Shown here piece after piece: positions 1 to 8,233 of a stretch of 64,000 bases of DNA. The notes under the pieces were generated by a model. It was not told where the DNA came from, did not search any database, and saw nothing but the letters and a program-made list of their open reading frames with translations. Origin of the DNA: an uncultured Lachnospiraceae bacterium. Lineage in GTDB: Bacteria > Bacillota > Clostridia > Lachnospirales > Lachnospiraceae. The DNA is taken from the NCBI GenBank assembly GCA_910589105.1, contig CAJUST010000002.1:129680-193679 (forward strand). Reading direction: 5' to 3'. Position 1 is the stretch's first letter; each line of letters starts with the position of its first letter. A program made the translations under genes and the position numbers.

Positions 1-477
1 AAGACGGAGTGGCATCGGAAACTTATATCGTAACATTTAACTGGAATTATGAAGGCGCAACGACAATTCGGAAAGAAGTGGATGCTGGAAGCAGTGTGGC
101 TTCGCCGGATGAAGCTCCAGAGCGGGAAGGCTATACGTTTACAGGAAAATGGTACCGTGATGCGGCATGTACGGAAGAATATAACTTTACGACAGAAAAA
201 GTAACGGATAATTTGACGTTGTATGCAGGCTGGCGGCAAGACGGAGTGGCATCGGAAACTTATATCGTAACATTTAACTGGAATTATGAAGGTGGAAACA
301 CAGTTCGAAAAGAAGTGGATGCCGGAAGCAGTGTGGCTCCGCCGGATGAAGCTCCGGAGCGGGAAGGCTATACGTTTACAGGAAAATGGCACTTGAATAA
401 GGCATGTACGGAAGAATATGACTTTACGACAGAAAAAGTAACGGATAACCTGACGCTTTATGCAGAATGGAATCAAA
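1..477 (+). repeat. 237-bp tandem repeat inside the surface protein gene
   Basis: The block beginning 'aagacggagtggcatcgg' at base 1 recurs at 238, a period of 237 bp (79 codons). The first two copies are nearly identical in DNA, including synonymous positions. The third unit (about 478-714) is clearly diverged. Near identity of the first two implies recent duplication or gene conversion. More copies may lie upstream of the window. Confidence 0.85.
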
Positions 478-1568
478 ATGGGTCTGGCGCGCAGAAATGT
501 ACGGTGACATTTGACTGGAACTACGAAGGATCACAGCCGGAGACAAAAGAAGTGGAAGCGGGAAGTTTTGTGACCCCGCCGGAAACGGTTCCAAAAAGAA
601 GCGGTTATACATTTACCGGCGTTTGGTATCGGGATAAAGGGCTTAGAGAAGATTTTGATTTTTCAGAAGAAGCGGTAACGGAAGACTTAACGCTTTATGC
701 AGACTGGGAAAAAGATGAGGAAAATCAGAATAATGGCGGTTCCTCTACTCAGACAGACACGGCTAAGAAAAATGCAATTTCTAAATTTAAAAGTGAAAGG
801 CAGACGTCAGCAAGAATCATTCAGGCGGGAAAGAAGAATTATACGGATAAAACATGGAATGCGTTTGTCAATGTTTATAACTCTGTGAAAAATATAACGG
901 ATAAACAATTAGCCGGATATTCAAAACAGCGTATTGAAACTTTAACGGCGAATCTTACGAAAGCTAGGATAGCTTTAGCAGAAAAGAAAGAAGAAACGAA
1001 AACAACGAAAGTAACTAGCTTGAAGTTTCAATCTTCCAAATATCAAATAGCAAAAGGAAAATCAATTAATTTGCTAAAAGAACTAACGATTCTGCCAGAA
1101 AGCGCAAAAAGTGAAAAGCTTACATGGAAAATTACTTCAAATAACAAGTATGCGCAGTTAAGTGGAAGCGGCAGCGTTAAGCTATCTGCGAAAGGAGCAA
1201 AACAGAAAGTTGTCGTTATGGCGTCAACGGCAGATGGCAAAGTGTCTGCAACGGCAACGATTCAGATTATGAAGGGAAGCGTGTCTAAAGTTACGGCAAG
1301 CGGGAAAAAGAACGTAACGGCGGCGCGGAATAAAACAGTCACATTAAAAGCAAAAGTAAAGACAAAAGGCGGTAAGCCCGTGAATAAGGCATTGAAGTGG
1401 ACTTCTTCGAATCCTGCGATTGCCACTGTAAAAGGGAAAGGCAAGCAGGCGGCTTCTGCAAAAGTAAAAATTGCAAAAAATGCGAAGAAAGGCAAAACAG
1501 TGAAAATTACGGCGGCTGCGACAGATGGCACAGGTAAAAAAGTAGTATTTAAGGTAAAAGTAAAATAA
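1..1568 (+). CDS. Repeat-rich surface protein, 5' end outside window (InlB-type B-repeats plus Ig-like domain)
   Basis: The reading frame is open from base 1. Bases 1-8 already encode the end of a repeat unit, so the GTG at 9 is not the true start and the gene begins upstream. Three InlB B-repeat-like (Listeria-Bacteroides, Flg_new) units of about 79 residues follow one another, each with 'TFNWNYEG' or 'TFDWNYEG', 'GYTFTG.W' and 'LTLYA.W' landmarks. A linker with a helical FIVAR-like stretch ('KKNYTDKTWNAF') comes next, then Lys-rich beta domains typical of bacterial Ig-like (Big_2) modules ('LKWTSSNPAIATVKG'). The family is exported and acts on the cell surface in adhesion or matrix contacts. 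No sortase motif or C-terminal anchor is visible, so attachment must come from the missing N-terminal part or be absent. Ligand unknown. Confidence 0.8.
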   Translation, partial: DGVASETYIVTFNWNYEGATTIRKEVDAGSSVASPDEAPEREGYTFTGKWYRDAACTEEYNFTTEKVTDNLTLYAGWRQDGVASETYIVTFNWNYEGGNTVRKEVDAGSSVAPPDEAPEREGYTFTGKWHLNKACTEEYDFTTEKVTDNLTLYAEWNQNGSGAQKCTVTFDWNYEGSQPETKEVEAGSFVTPPETVPKRSGYTFTGVWYRDKGLREDFDFSEEAVTEDLTLYADWEKDEENQNNGGSSTQTDTAKKNAISKFKSERQTSARIIQAGKKNYTDKTWNAFVNVYNSVKNITDKQLAGYSKQRIETLTANLTKARIALAEKKEETKTTKVTSLKFQSSKYQIAKGKSINLLKELTILPESAKSEKLTWKITSNNKYAQLSGSGSVKLSAKGAKQKVVVMASTADGKVSATATIQIMKGSVSKVTASGKKNVTAARNKTVTLKAKVKTKGGKPVNKALKWTSSNPAIATVKGKGKQAASAKVKIAKNAKKGKTVKITAAATDGTGKKVVFKVKVK

Positions 1569-1584
1569 TCACGGATAATATGCG

Positions 1585-1618
1585 AAACGACGGAGTTCCG
1601 GTATGGGCTTCGTCGTTT
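1585..1618 (+). terminator. Terminator-like hairpin after the surface protein gene
   Basis: The arms 1585-1592 (aaacgacg) and 1611-1618 (cgtcgttt) are perfectly complementary around an 18-nt loop. Only a short T-run follows, so it is a weak intrinsic terminator. It sits between the surface protein stop and hisA. Confidence 0.4.
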
Positions 1619-1640
1619 TGTCAGACGAAAGGAGAGGAGA

Positions 1641-2426
1641 TTGGAGTTTCGGCCTTGTATCGATATACACAATGGGAAAGTAAAACAAATTGTCGGGGGA
1701 AGTTTAAAAGATGAGGGGAATCAGGCAAAAGAGAATTTTGTTTCCGCTCAGGATGCTGCCTTTTACGCGGAGTTTTATAAAAAAGATCAAATCAAAGGCG
1801 GCCATGTCATACTGCTCAATCCTGCCACAAGCGCATATTATGGGGAAACGAAGCGGCAGGCAGTTGCCGCGTTACAAGCGTATCCAAACGGGCTTCAGGC
1901 AGGCGGCGGAATCCATGCCGGAAATGCGGAGGAATTTTTAAACGCGGGGGCGAGCCATGTCATAGTGACCTCCTATGTGTTTCAAAATGGACGGGTCAAT
2001 TATGAAAATTTAAAAAAAATGAGGGATGCTGTAGGAAAAGAGCATCTAACGCTTGACTTAAGCTGCCGAAAACGGGAAGATTCTTATTATATTGTCACGG
2101 ACCGCTGGCAGAAGTTTACGGAGGAAAAAATTACCGAAGAACTGTTAGACTGCCTTATGGAATATGCAGATGAATTTCTGGTACATGCCGCAGATGTAGA
2201 GGGAAAAGCTTCCGGCATAGAAACGGAGCTTGTCAGGCTGCTGGGACGGTGGGCGAAAATTCCGGTCACATACGCCGGCGGCGTGGGAAGCTTTGAAGAT
2301 TTGCGGCAGTTAAAAAAAGAAGGAATGGGCAGGCTAAACGTGACAATCGGAAGCGCGCTGGATTTATTTGGCGGTGGAATGGAATATCGGATGGTTTTGG
2401 ATTATCTGAAAAGAATGGAGGAATGA
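1641..2426 (+). CDS. hisA: Phosphoribosylformimino-AICAR ribotide isomerase, eukaryotic type
   Basis: Predicted to catalyse the HisA step of histidine synthesis, opening the ribose of ProFAR to give PRFAR in a TIM barrel. Landmarks over 261 residues resemble the fungal/plant HIS6 branch rather than ordinary bacterial HisA: 'CIDIHNGKVKQIVGGSL' near the N terminus, 'FVSAQDAAFYAEFY', 'VIVTSYVF', 'LDLSCRK', 'EFLVHAADVEG', 'YAGGVGS' and 'GSALDLFGG'. The start is TTG at 1641, 4-11 nt after a purine-rich AGGAGAG site; no ATG fits. It is followed after 2 nt by dapF, so the two are probably co-transcribed. No other his gene is in the window. The family assignment comes from remembered HIS6 sequence and is strong; physiological linkage to lysine genes is inference. 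Confidence 0.88.
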   Translation: MEFRPCIDIHNGKVKQIVGGSLKDEGNQAKENFVSAQDAAFYAEFYKKDQIKGGHVILLNPATSAYYGETKRQAVAALQAYPNGLQAGGGIHAGNAEEFLNAGASHVIVTSYVFQNGRVNYENLKKMRDAVGKEHLTLDLSCRKREDSYYIVTDRWQKFTEEKITEELLDCLMEYADEFLVHAADVEGKASGIETELVRLLGRWAKIPVTYAGGVGSFEDLRQLKKEGMGRLNVTIGSALDLFGGGMEYRMVLDYLKRMEE

Positions 2427-2428
2427 GA

Positions 2429-3265
2429 ATGCGCTTTACGAAGATGCATGGATTGGGAAATGACTATATTTATGTCAACTGTCTGCATGAAACTGTGGAG
2501 AACCCTGCTAAACTGGCGGTAAAGCTTAGTGACAGGCATTTTGGCATAGGATCAGACGGGTTGATTTTGATTAAGCCATCGGCTTTGGCTGACTTTGAAA
2601 TGGATATTTACAATGCCGACGGGTCGAGAGCGCAAATGTGCGGCAATGGCATCCGATGCGTTGGAAAATATGTGTATGACAAAGGGCTTACCAAGAAAAA
2701 AAGTCTGGATATTGAAACATTGGCGGGAATCAAACATTTAGAACTAACGGTTCAGGACGAAAAAACAGAACAGGTTATAGTGGAAATGGGCAGCCCGAAA
2801 TTTCTGGCGTCCGAAATCCCGGTTAGGACAGAGGAAAGAGAAATGATAAACGCCCCCCTGACGGTAAACGGAAAGCAATATCCCGTTACATGTCTTTCCG
2901 TAGGAAATCCACATTGTGTTGTGTTTTTAAAAGAAGAAGTCAAAAATTTGGATTTGCCGTCCCTTGGCCCGGCGTTTGAGCGCCATGAGAAATTTCCAGA
3001 GCGGATTAATACGGAGTTTGTCAATATCCTTGACCGTAAGACAATCCGGATGCGCGTTTGGGAACGCGGTTCGGGCGAAACGCTTGCCTGTGGGACGGGA
3101 GCCTGCGCCGCCGCGGCAGCGGCGATGGCGAACCAGCTTACAGAAGATGAAGTGACGGCGCAGCTTTTGGGCGGAGATTTAACTGTCCGCTGGAACCAAA
3201 AGGAAAACCAAATTTATATGACGGGAAAAGCCGTTACAGTATTTGACGGTGAAATAGATATTTAA
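2429..3265 (+). CDS. dapF: Diaminopimelate epimerase
   Basis: Converts LL-diaminopimelate to meso-diaminopimelate for lysine and peptidoglycan, in the cytoplasm, without cofactor. Both active-site cysteine motifs are present: 'NADGSRAQMCGNGIRC' in the N-terminal half and 'GSGETLACGTGACA' near the C terminus. Length (278 aa) is normal. An ATG at 2423 overlaps the hisA stop, but GGAGG at 2417-2421 is only 1 nt from it and 7 nt from the ATG at 2429. The latter also gives the family-typical start 'MRFTKMHGLGNDYIYV'. It lies just upstream of dapL, which makes its substrate. Confidence 0.95.
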   Translation: MRFTKMHGLGNDYIYVNCLHETVENPAKLAVKLSDRHFGIGSDGLILIKPSALADFEMDIYNADGSRAQMCGNGIRCVGKYVYDKGLTKKKSLDIETLAGIKHLELTVQDEKTEQVIVEMGSPKFLASEIPVRTEEREMINAPLTVNGKQYPVTCLSVGNPHCVVFLKEEVKNLDLPSLGPAFERHEKFPERINTEFVNILDRKTIRMRVWERGSGETLACGTGACAAAAAAMANQLTEDEVTAQLLGGDLTVRWNQKENQIYMTGKAVTVFDGEIDI

Positions 3266-3285
3266 AGAGAAAAAGGAGATTAAAC

Positions 3286-4500
3286 ATGTTTCAGATTAAT
3301 GAGAATTACCAGAAGTTACCGGGAAGTTATTTATTTAGCGCAATCGCGAAAAAAGTAGCCGCTTATTCCGAAAAAAATCCGGATAAGCCTTTAATCCGCC
3401 TTGGAATCGGCGATGTGACGCAGCCGATAGCGCCGGCGATTATTGAGGCAATGCACAAAGCGGTAGATGAAATGGGACAAGCGGAAACGTTTCATGGGTA
3501 CGCGCCGGATCTTGGTTACGCTTTTTTGCGGAAAGCGATTGTAGAAAATGATTATAAAGCGCGCGGATGTGAGATTTCGGAAGATGAAATTTTTGTCTCG
3601 GACGGGGCAAAAAGCGATTCTGCAAATATTCAGGAAATTTTTGCAGTGGAAAATAAAATTGCGGTCTGCGATCCTGTCTATCCGGTGTATGTGGATTCGA
3701 ATGTAATGGCAGGAAGGACAGGCGTATACGATCCGGACACAGAGCGTTGGAGCGACGTAATTTATATGCCTTGTACGGCAGAAAATAATTTTGCGCCGGA
3801 ATTTCCAAAAGCAGCGCCAGATTTGATTTACTTGTGCCTGCCGAATAACCCGACAGGCACGACATTAACGAAAGCGCAGCTTCAGGAATGGGTGGATTAT
3901 GCGAATAAAACAGGGGCGGTAATTCTCTATGACGGCGCATATGAAGCGTATATTTCGGAAGAAGATGTGGCGCATTCTATTTATGAATGTAAAGGCGCGC
4001 AGACTTGCGCCATTGAGTTAAAAAGTTTTTCTAAGAATGCAGGATTTACAGGCGTGCGGTTAGGGTATGCCGTCGTTCCGAAAGCATTACAATGCAATGG
4101 CGTATCACTGCATGATATGTGGGCAAGGCGCCATGGGACGAAATTTAACGGCGCCCCGTATATTGTACAGCGCGCCGGAGAAGCTGTGTATTCCCCAGAA
4201 GGAAAAGAACAGATTAAAAAACAGGTAGCGTATTACATGAAAAATGCATCTGCCATTAAGCAAGGGTTAAAAGAAAACGGCTATACGGTATTTGGAGGCG
4301 TCAATGCGCCTTATATCTGGCTGAAAACGCCGGAAGGAATGACTTCGTGGGAATTTTTTGATTTTCTTTTGGAACGCGCAAACGTAGTCGGAACGCCGGG
4401 GTCTGGGTTTGGGCCAAGCGGGGAAGGCTATTTTAGGCTGACTGCATTTGGAAGTTATGAAAATACGCTTGCCGCGTTAGAGAGAATTGCAAAATTATAA
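3286..4500 (+). CDS. dapL: LL-diaminopimelate aminotransferase
   Basis: PLP-dependent fold-type I aminotransferase that makes LL-diaminopimelate directly from tetrahydrodipicolinate and glutamate, bypassing the acyl-blocked dapD/C/E route. It shows the family N terminus 'MFQINENYQKLPGSYLFS', the substrate loop 'LPNNPTGTTL', and the PLP-lysine region 'KSFSKNAGFTGVRLGY'. Length (404 aa) matches DapL. RBS 'aaaaggag' lies 7-8 nt upstream. The gene is 20 nt downstream of dapF, so product and substrate pair up in one operon. Presence of DapL suggests the organism uses the aminotransferase variant of the DAP pathway. Confidence 0.95.
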   Translation: MFQINENYQKLPGSYLFSAIAKKVAAYSEKNPDKPLIRLGIGDVTQPIAPAIIEAMHKAVDEMGQAETFHGYAPDLGYAFLRKAIVENDYKARGCEISEDEIFVSDGAKSDSANIQEIFAVENKIAVCDPVYPVYVDSNVMAGRTGVYDPDTERWSDVIYMPCTAENNFAPEFPKAAPDLIYLCLPNNPTGTTLTKAQLQEWVDYANKTGAVILYDGAYEAYISEEDVAHSIYECKGAQTCAIELKSFSKNAGFTGVRLGYAVVPKALQCNGVSLHDMWARRHGTKFNGAPYIVQRAGEAVYSPEGKEQIKKQVAYYMKNASAIKQGLKENGYTVFGGVNAPYIWLKTPEGMTSWEFFDFLLERANVVGTPGSGFGPSGEGYFRLTAFGSYENTLAALERIAKL

Positions 4501-4525
4501 ATGGATTGTCATTTAGGAGGAAGTT

Positions 4526-5356
4526 ATGCTCTATATTGGAAGTCATATCTCAGCCGCAAAAGGCTATGAGGCAATGGGAAAACAGGCGTTAAAACTGGGC
4601 GCAAATACATTTGCGTTTTTTACAAGAAACCCCCGCGGCGGTAAGGCAAAAGAAATCGACGAAGAAGATGTGGGACGTTTTCTTGCATTGGCAAAGGAAC
4701 ATTCTTTTGGAAAACTGGTCGCGCACGCGCCCTATACAATGAATGCCTGCGCGGCAAAAGAGGATATACGCAGATTCGCAAGGGAAACCATGGCAGATGA
4801 CCTTCGGCGCATGGAATATACGCCGGGCAATTACTACAATTTTCATCCCGGTTCCCATGTAGGGCAGGGCAGCGATGTGGGGATGGCATTGACGGCGGAA
4901 ATATTAAACGAAACATTAAAGCCCGAACAGACGACGACTGTGCTGTTAGAAACAATGTCAGGCAAAGGAAGCGAAATAGGGCGAAACTTTGAAGAATTGC
5001 GGAAAATCCTTGATTTAGTGGAATTACAGGACAAAATGGGCGTTTGTCTGGACACCTGCCATGTCTGGGACGGCGGATACGATATTGTAAACGATTTAGA
5101 CGGAACGCTTAAGAAGTTTGATGAGACAATCGGGTTAGACCGCTTAAAAGCGATTCATATGAATGACAGCATGAACCCATTAGGGAGCCACAAAGACCGC
5201 CATGAAAAAATCGGGCAGGGGAAAATTGGCTTAAAAGCTATGGAAGAAGTTTTAAACCACCCGAAACTTCAGGGTCTTCCGGTCATTTTAGAAACGCCAA
5301 ACGATGACGCCGGCTGGGCAAAAGAAATTATGCTTTTAAGGAGTTTACACAGATAA
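4526..5356 (+). CDS. nfo: Endonuclease IV (AP endonuclease)
   Basis: Zinc-dependent apurinic/apyrimidinic endonuclease of base-excision repair; TIM barrel, 276 aa, normal length. Diagnostic motifs are visible: 'IGSHISAAKGYEAMGKQA' at the N terminus, 'YNFHPGSHVGQG' with metal-ligand histidine, 'LLETMSGKGSEIG' with the metal glutamate, 'GVCLDTCHVWDGGYD', and 'HMNDSMNPLGSHKDRHEKIG'. RBS 'taggagga' precedes the ATG. It is 25 nt after dapL and may be the last gene of the hisA-dapF-dapL run. Confidence 0.95.
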   Translation: MLYIGSHISAAKGYEAMGKQALKLGANTFAFFTRNPRGGKAKEIDEEDVGRFLALAKEHSFGKLVAHAPYTMNACAAKEDIRRFARETMADDLRRMEYTPGNYYNFHPGSHVGQGSDVGMALTAEILNETLKPEQTTTVLLETMSGKGSEIGRNFEELRKILDLVELQDKMGVCLDTCHVWDGGYDIVNDLDGTLKKFDETIGLDRLKAIHMNDSMNPLGSHKDRHEKIGQGKIGLKAMEEVLNHPKLQGLPVILETPNDDAGWAKEIMLLRSLHR

Positions 5357-5467
5357 GAAAACTTTCCTCTTTTCTTAAAGAAAAAATTAAGTTTTGTTAA
5401 AAAAGAAAACGATTCTTTGCGCTATACTGATACAGTAAAGTAAAAGTCTGGCATAAGGAGATTTGAA

Positions 5468-6028
5468 ATGAAGACGAAAAAGATTTTAACAGTCATAGTT
5501 ACAGTATTTTTTGTTCTTTTCATCAGTTTTATTTTAAAAGCATATTTCGATGGCAGATTTCAGTCTGTCGAAACATTTTCAGAATATATCAAAGGATTTG
5601 GCCTGCTTGCGCCGTTTGCGCTTGTTGTCGTGCAGGCGCTTCAGGTTATTTTCCCAGTGCTTCCGGGGCTTGCAGGCTGTGCCGCAGGGGCGGTGTTATT
5701 TGGGAGCGCAGGCGGGTTTTGGTGTAATTATATCGGCATTTCCGCCGGTTCGATTGCGGCATTTTTTCTGGCAAGGAAATATGGCGTGAAATTAGTCGAA
5801 AAGCTGTTTTCGAAAGAGAAATATGAGAAATATTCCCAGTGGGCGCAAAAAAGCAAATCCTACATTCTATTTTTGTTTTTAGGAATGGCGCTGCCCCTGT
5901 TTCCAGACGATTTCTTCTGCTACTTTTCCGGATTAACGAAAATGCAGGCGAAAAAATTTGCGGCTATTATCATTGTCGGCAAGCCATGGTGCATTTTAGC
6001 GTACAGCCTTGCCTTTGCAGCAATATAA
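5468..6028 (+). CDS. TVP38/TMEM64-family (DedA-like) membrane protein
   Basis: Short integral membrane protein (186 aa) with about four to five hydrophobic segments, the first at residues 7-27. The VTT/SNARE-associated domain is marked by 'PVLPGLAGCAAGAVLFGS', 'SAGSIAAFFLARKYG' and the C-terminal 'MALPLFPDDFFCYFSGLTKM'. Members act in the membrane, with scramblase or transporter-like roles proposed for the superfamily; the substrate here is unknown. RBS 'aaggagat' is 6 nt upstream. It is separated from nfo by 111 nt with a candidate -10 (tatact at 5433-5438), so it may be transcribed alone. Confidence 0.8.
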   Translation: MKTKKILTVIVTVFFVLFISFILKAYFDGRFQSVETFSEYIKGFGLLAPFALVVVQALQVIFPVLPGLAGCAAGAVLFGSAGGFWCNYIGISAGSIAAFFLARKYGVKLVEKLFSKEKYEKYSQWAQKSKSYILFLFLGMALPLFPDDFFCYFSGLTKMQAKKFAAIIIVGKPWCILAYSLAFAAI

Positions 6029-6033
6029 TAGAG

Positions 6034-6071
6034 TCACGACCCGTTTGCGTCAAAGCCAAAACGGGTTGTGA
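6034..6071. terminator. Hairpin between convergent genes
   Basis: Arms 6034-6046 (tcacgacccgttt) and 6059-6071 pair over 13 positions with one G-T wobble. It lies between the convergent TVP38 gene and the reverse-strand spore-surface gene, where a two-way terminator is expected. The T-run is poor on the + side. Confidence 0.55.
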
Positions 6072-6081
6072 TACCCCCTTA

Positions 6082-7905
6082 TTACCTGTTTTCAGGTATT
6101 TTTAAAATCTGTCCAATCCTAAGTAAGTCACTTGACAGATTATTTAACTGCTTAATCGCATCTACCGTGGTATGGTATCTTTTTGCAAGCGACCAAAGCG
6201 TATCTCCCGACTGCACCGTATATTCGGTATAGGAGGGGGCGCTCTGGGAAACAGGCACTTTCAGCTTCTGTCCAATCCTCAGTAAATCGCTGTCTAATCC
6301 ATTTAAACTTTTCAACACATCAACCGTCGTGCCGTATTTTCTGGCAATCGCCCAAAGCGTGTCACCTGCCTGAACGATATATTCAATCGTCCCTTGATCC
6401 GGTCCAAAAGACGGAATATTCTGCTCGATTCCCCGATAAGCCTCATAAAGCGCGTTCCAAGTCAAAGGCCCTACAATGCCGTCCGGATTTAAACGCATAA
6501 TCCTTTGAAAAGCCGAAACAGCCTGAGCGGTCTGGCTTCCAAAGATGCCGTCCTGCGCAGGAGCTGGAACTCCGACATAATATTCAGAAATCACATTTAG
6601 CAAATACTGTAAAATAATTACGTCCTGACCCCTGCTTCCCTGACGGAGCAAAGAATCCGGCGGCACAGTCCCGATCCCAAGCGTTTCCCCTTCTCCATTT
6701 AATTCCGCAAGTCTGGTAACGGCAGTATAAAGGCTTGAAATCTTATACCATGTGCTTTTTCCAACAATCCCATCAGAAGCCAAGTGAAACACAGACTGGA
6801 ATTTTTTCACTGCGTCCTGCGTGCTTTTCCCAAACACACCTGTCTCATCAGTAATCTTCGGGATAGCCGGATAATTTTTCCGTATCCTGTTTAAGTAAGT
6901 CTGGATCGTCTGCACATTCAAGCCGCGGCTTCCAAGCTTTAACGGCGTTTCCGGATAAGAAGAAAGCATACCCGTGATAATATCCGTTTGCGCGATTTCA
7001 ATATCCTTTGGATAATAAGAACGGAGAATGCCAATCGGGGTCATGCCCTGTTCCGCCAAAGAAACCGTACCCCACTGCGAAAGCCCTTGGCAAGTGGCAG
7101 TCGTTCCATTACAAAACGAGGTAAAATATGGGTTGTTCTGACCTTTCCTGCGGACATATTCATTAAAAATTTCATCTACAATCCTGCTGATGGAATCATA
7201 AATCGGCCTTCCATAGACAAAATACTGGTCGTAGGCGGTATTATTTGTAATATCAAAATTATAGCCGCGGCTTCTGTACCATTCCGTATAAACGCGGTTT
7301 AAGGCAAACGTGATAATGGCGTAAATATTAGCTCTTAGAGAAGCTTCCGGCCATGTTGGGTAGATTTCACTGCTTGCAACGTTCTTAATATAGTCTGGAA
7401 ACGAAACCCGCACATTAGAAGCGGACGAAGAAGGCGAGCCAAGATGCACAGTAATTGGATTTGGGATTACGACTTGCCTGAGCACATAATTTCCCTGTGG
7501 CATTCCTTCCTGATGGCGGGGTTTATCCATTGCGACTGCAGGTTTTCCGACAGAGATTTCCGTTTGCAGCGCATTGCGTCTGTTCGTTTCCATGGGAATC
7601 AGCGTAAGCGGCAGGATAGCGGTTTCGCCTTCATAGATGGGAATATCCGATACAAAAAGGGAATGGAAGCCGTCCGCGAGGGTGCGGACATTGTAACTGA
7701 TATAGGGAAGTTCTGTAAAATAGGGGTTTAGGGAAAAATCTCTGCTTAAAGTTTCAAGGGGGATTTTCTGCGTTTCTCCGTTTTCATCTGTTGATAATTC
7801 ATAGACATTGTTTCCGAGGGGATCTAAGATTTTAATCCTGACGCCGCTTAATGGGACGGCATCGTGCGCGGTACGGGCTTGTAGGATTAGATAACCGATA
7901 GCCAT
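6082..7905 (-). CDS. SpoIID-like / peptidoglycan-binding / LysM multidomain spore-surface protein
   Basis: A 607-aa modular protein. Order: N-terminal carboxypeptidase-regulatory-like beta domain (about 1-110, 'GVRIKILDPLGNNVYELSTDENG'); SpoIID-type domain (about 165-310) with 'SSEIYPTWPEASLRANIYA' and 'GLSQWGTVSLAEQG'; two PG_binding_1 domains (about 325-395 and 420-490, 'DGIVGKSTWYKI' and 'DGIVGPLTWNALY'); two LysM domains (about 507-552 and 559-607, 'VQAGDTLWAIARKYGTT' and 'VQSGDTLWSLAKRYHTT'). SpoIID proteins are peptidoglycan glycan-strand lyases of engulfment; LysM and PG-binding modules hold proteins on cortex or wall. No signal peptide is visible, so it may be deposited from the mother-cell cytoplasm onto the spore. 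RBS AGGAGA precedes the ATG. A sigma-K-like promoter lies upstream. Confidence 0.8.
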   Translation of the reverse strand: MAIGYLILQARTAHDAVPLSGVRIKILDPLGNNVYELSTDENGETQKIPLETLSRDFSLNPYFTELPYISYNVRTLADGFHSLFVSDIPIYEGETAILPLTLIPMETNRRNALQTEISVGKPAVAMDKPRHQEGMPQGNYVLRQVVIPNPITVHLGSPSSSASNVRVSFPDYIKNVASSEIYPTWPEASLRANIYAIITFALNRVYTEWYRSRGYNFDITNNTAYDQYFVYGRPIYDSISRIVDEIFNEYVRRKGQNNPYFTSFCNGTTATCQGLSQWGTVSLAEQGMTPIGILRSYYPKDIEIAQTDIITGMLSSYPETPLKLGSRGLNVQTIQTYLNRIRKNYPAIPKITDETGVFGKSTQDAVKKFQSVFHLASDGIVGKSTWYKISSLYTAVTRLAELNGEGETLGIGTVPPDSLLRQGSRGQDVIILQYLLNVISEYYVGVPAPAQDGIFGSQTAQAVSAFQRIMRLNPDGIVGPLTWNALYEAYRGIEQNIPSFGPDQGTIEYIVQAGDTLWAIARKYGTTVDVLKSLNGLDSDLLRIGQKLKVPVSQSAPSYTEYTVQSGDTLWSLAKRYHTTVDAIKQLNNLSSDLLRIGQILKIPENR

Positions 7906-7935
7906 AGTGAAAAGTCTCCTTTTTTTCTATCTATA

Positions 7936-7962
7936 TAATTTATGATGAAAGAGAAGAAAAGT
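7936..7962 (-). promoter_or_regulatory. Candidate sigma-K promoter for the SpoIID/LysM gene
   Basis: On the reverse strand, AC (7962-7961), a 16-nt spacer and CATAAATTA (7944-7936) match the late mother-cell sigma-K pattern AC-N16/17-CATANNNTA. The start of transcription would fall about 20-25 nt ahead of the RBS. This is a pattern match only. Confidence 0.5.
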
Positions 7963-7987
7963 TACAAAGGGGGCTGTGGGGGCGTCC

Positions 7988-8233
7988 GTCATCGGGTGGA
8001 TGCAATAGGGCTGTCTTGTTCGTTGTTGTGTTCATGGATTAAGAGTTTCTAAACAATCCCGTTTTTTTATTGGCGCCGTACAGAACCGTCCTAAAAGCGC
8101 CGTCCATGGCGCATTAGGACTTCCGCGAACGTCCTGTTCGCGGATTCTTGTGACTGGAATGGGATTGTTAAGAAACTCTAAATCCAATCACAAGGCAACG
8201 AACAAGACAGCCCTATTGCATCCGCCCGATGAC
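7988..8233. repeat. Giant structured hairpin element, copy 1
   Basis: A 246-bp inverted-repeat element. The outer stem 7988-8025/8196-8233 pairs 38 bp with one T-G. An internal loop follows (TTCA at 8031-8034 opposite AT at 8187-8188) around a TTGTG/CACAA helix. The inner stem 8035-8060/8161-8186 pairs 26 bp except for two A-A mismatches (8041/8180 and 8051/8170). The apex carries two hairpins: 8088-8120 (nested stems, loop gtccat) and 8123-8143 (8-bp stem, loop gtcct). A homologue in opposite orientation is at 9192-9427. No coding frame fits. It could be a structured RNA, a small non-autonomous mobile repeat, or a DNA cruciform site; I do not recognise the family. Confidence 0.85.

Noticed and set aside
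1262..1672. 136-codon reverse frame in the surface protein gene
   Set aside because: Shadow of the Lys-rich Ig-like region (reads as Phe/Leu-rich); crosses the terminator and hisA start.
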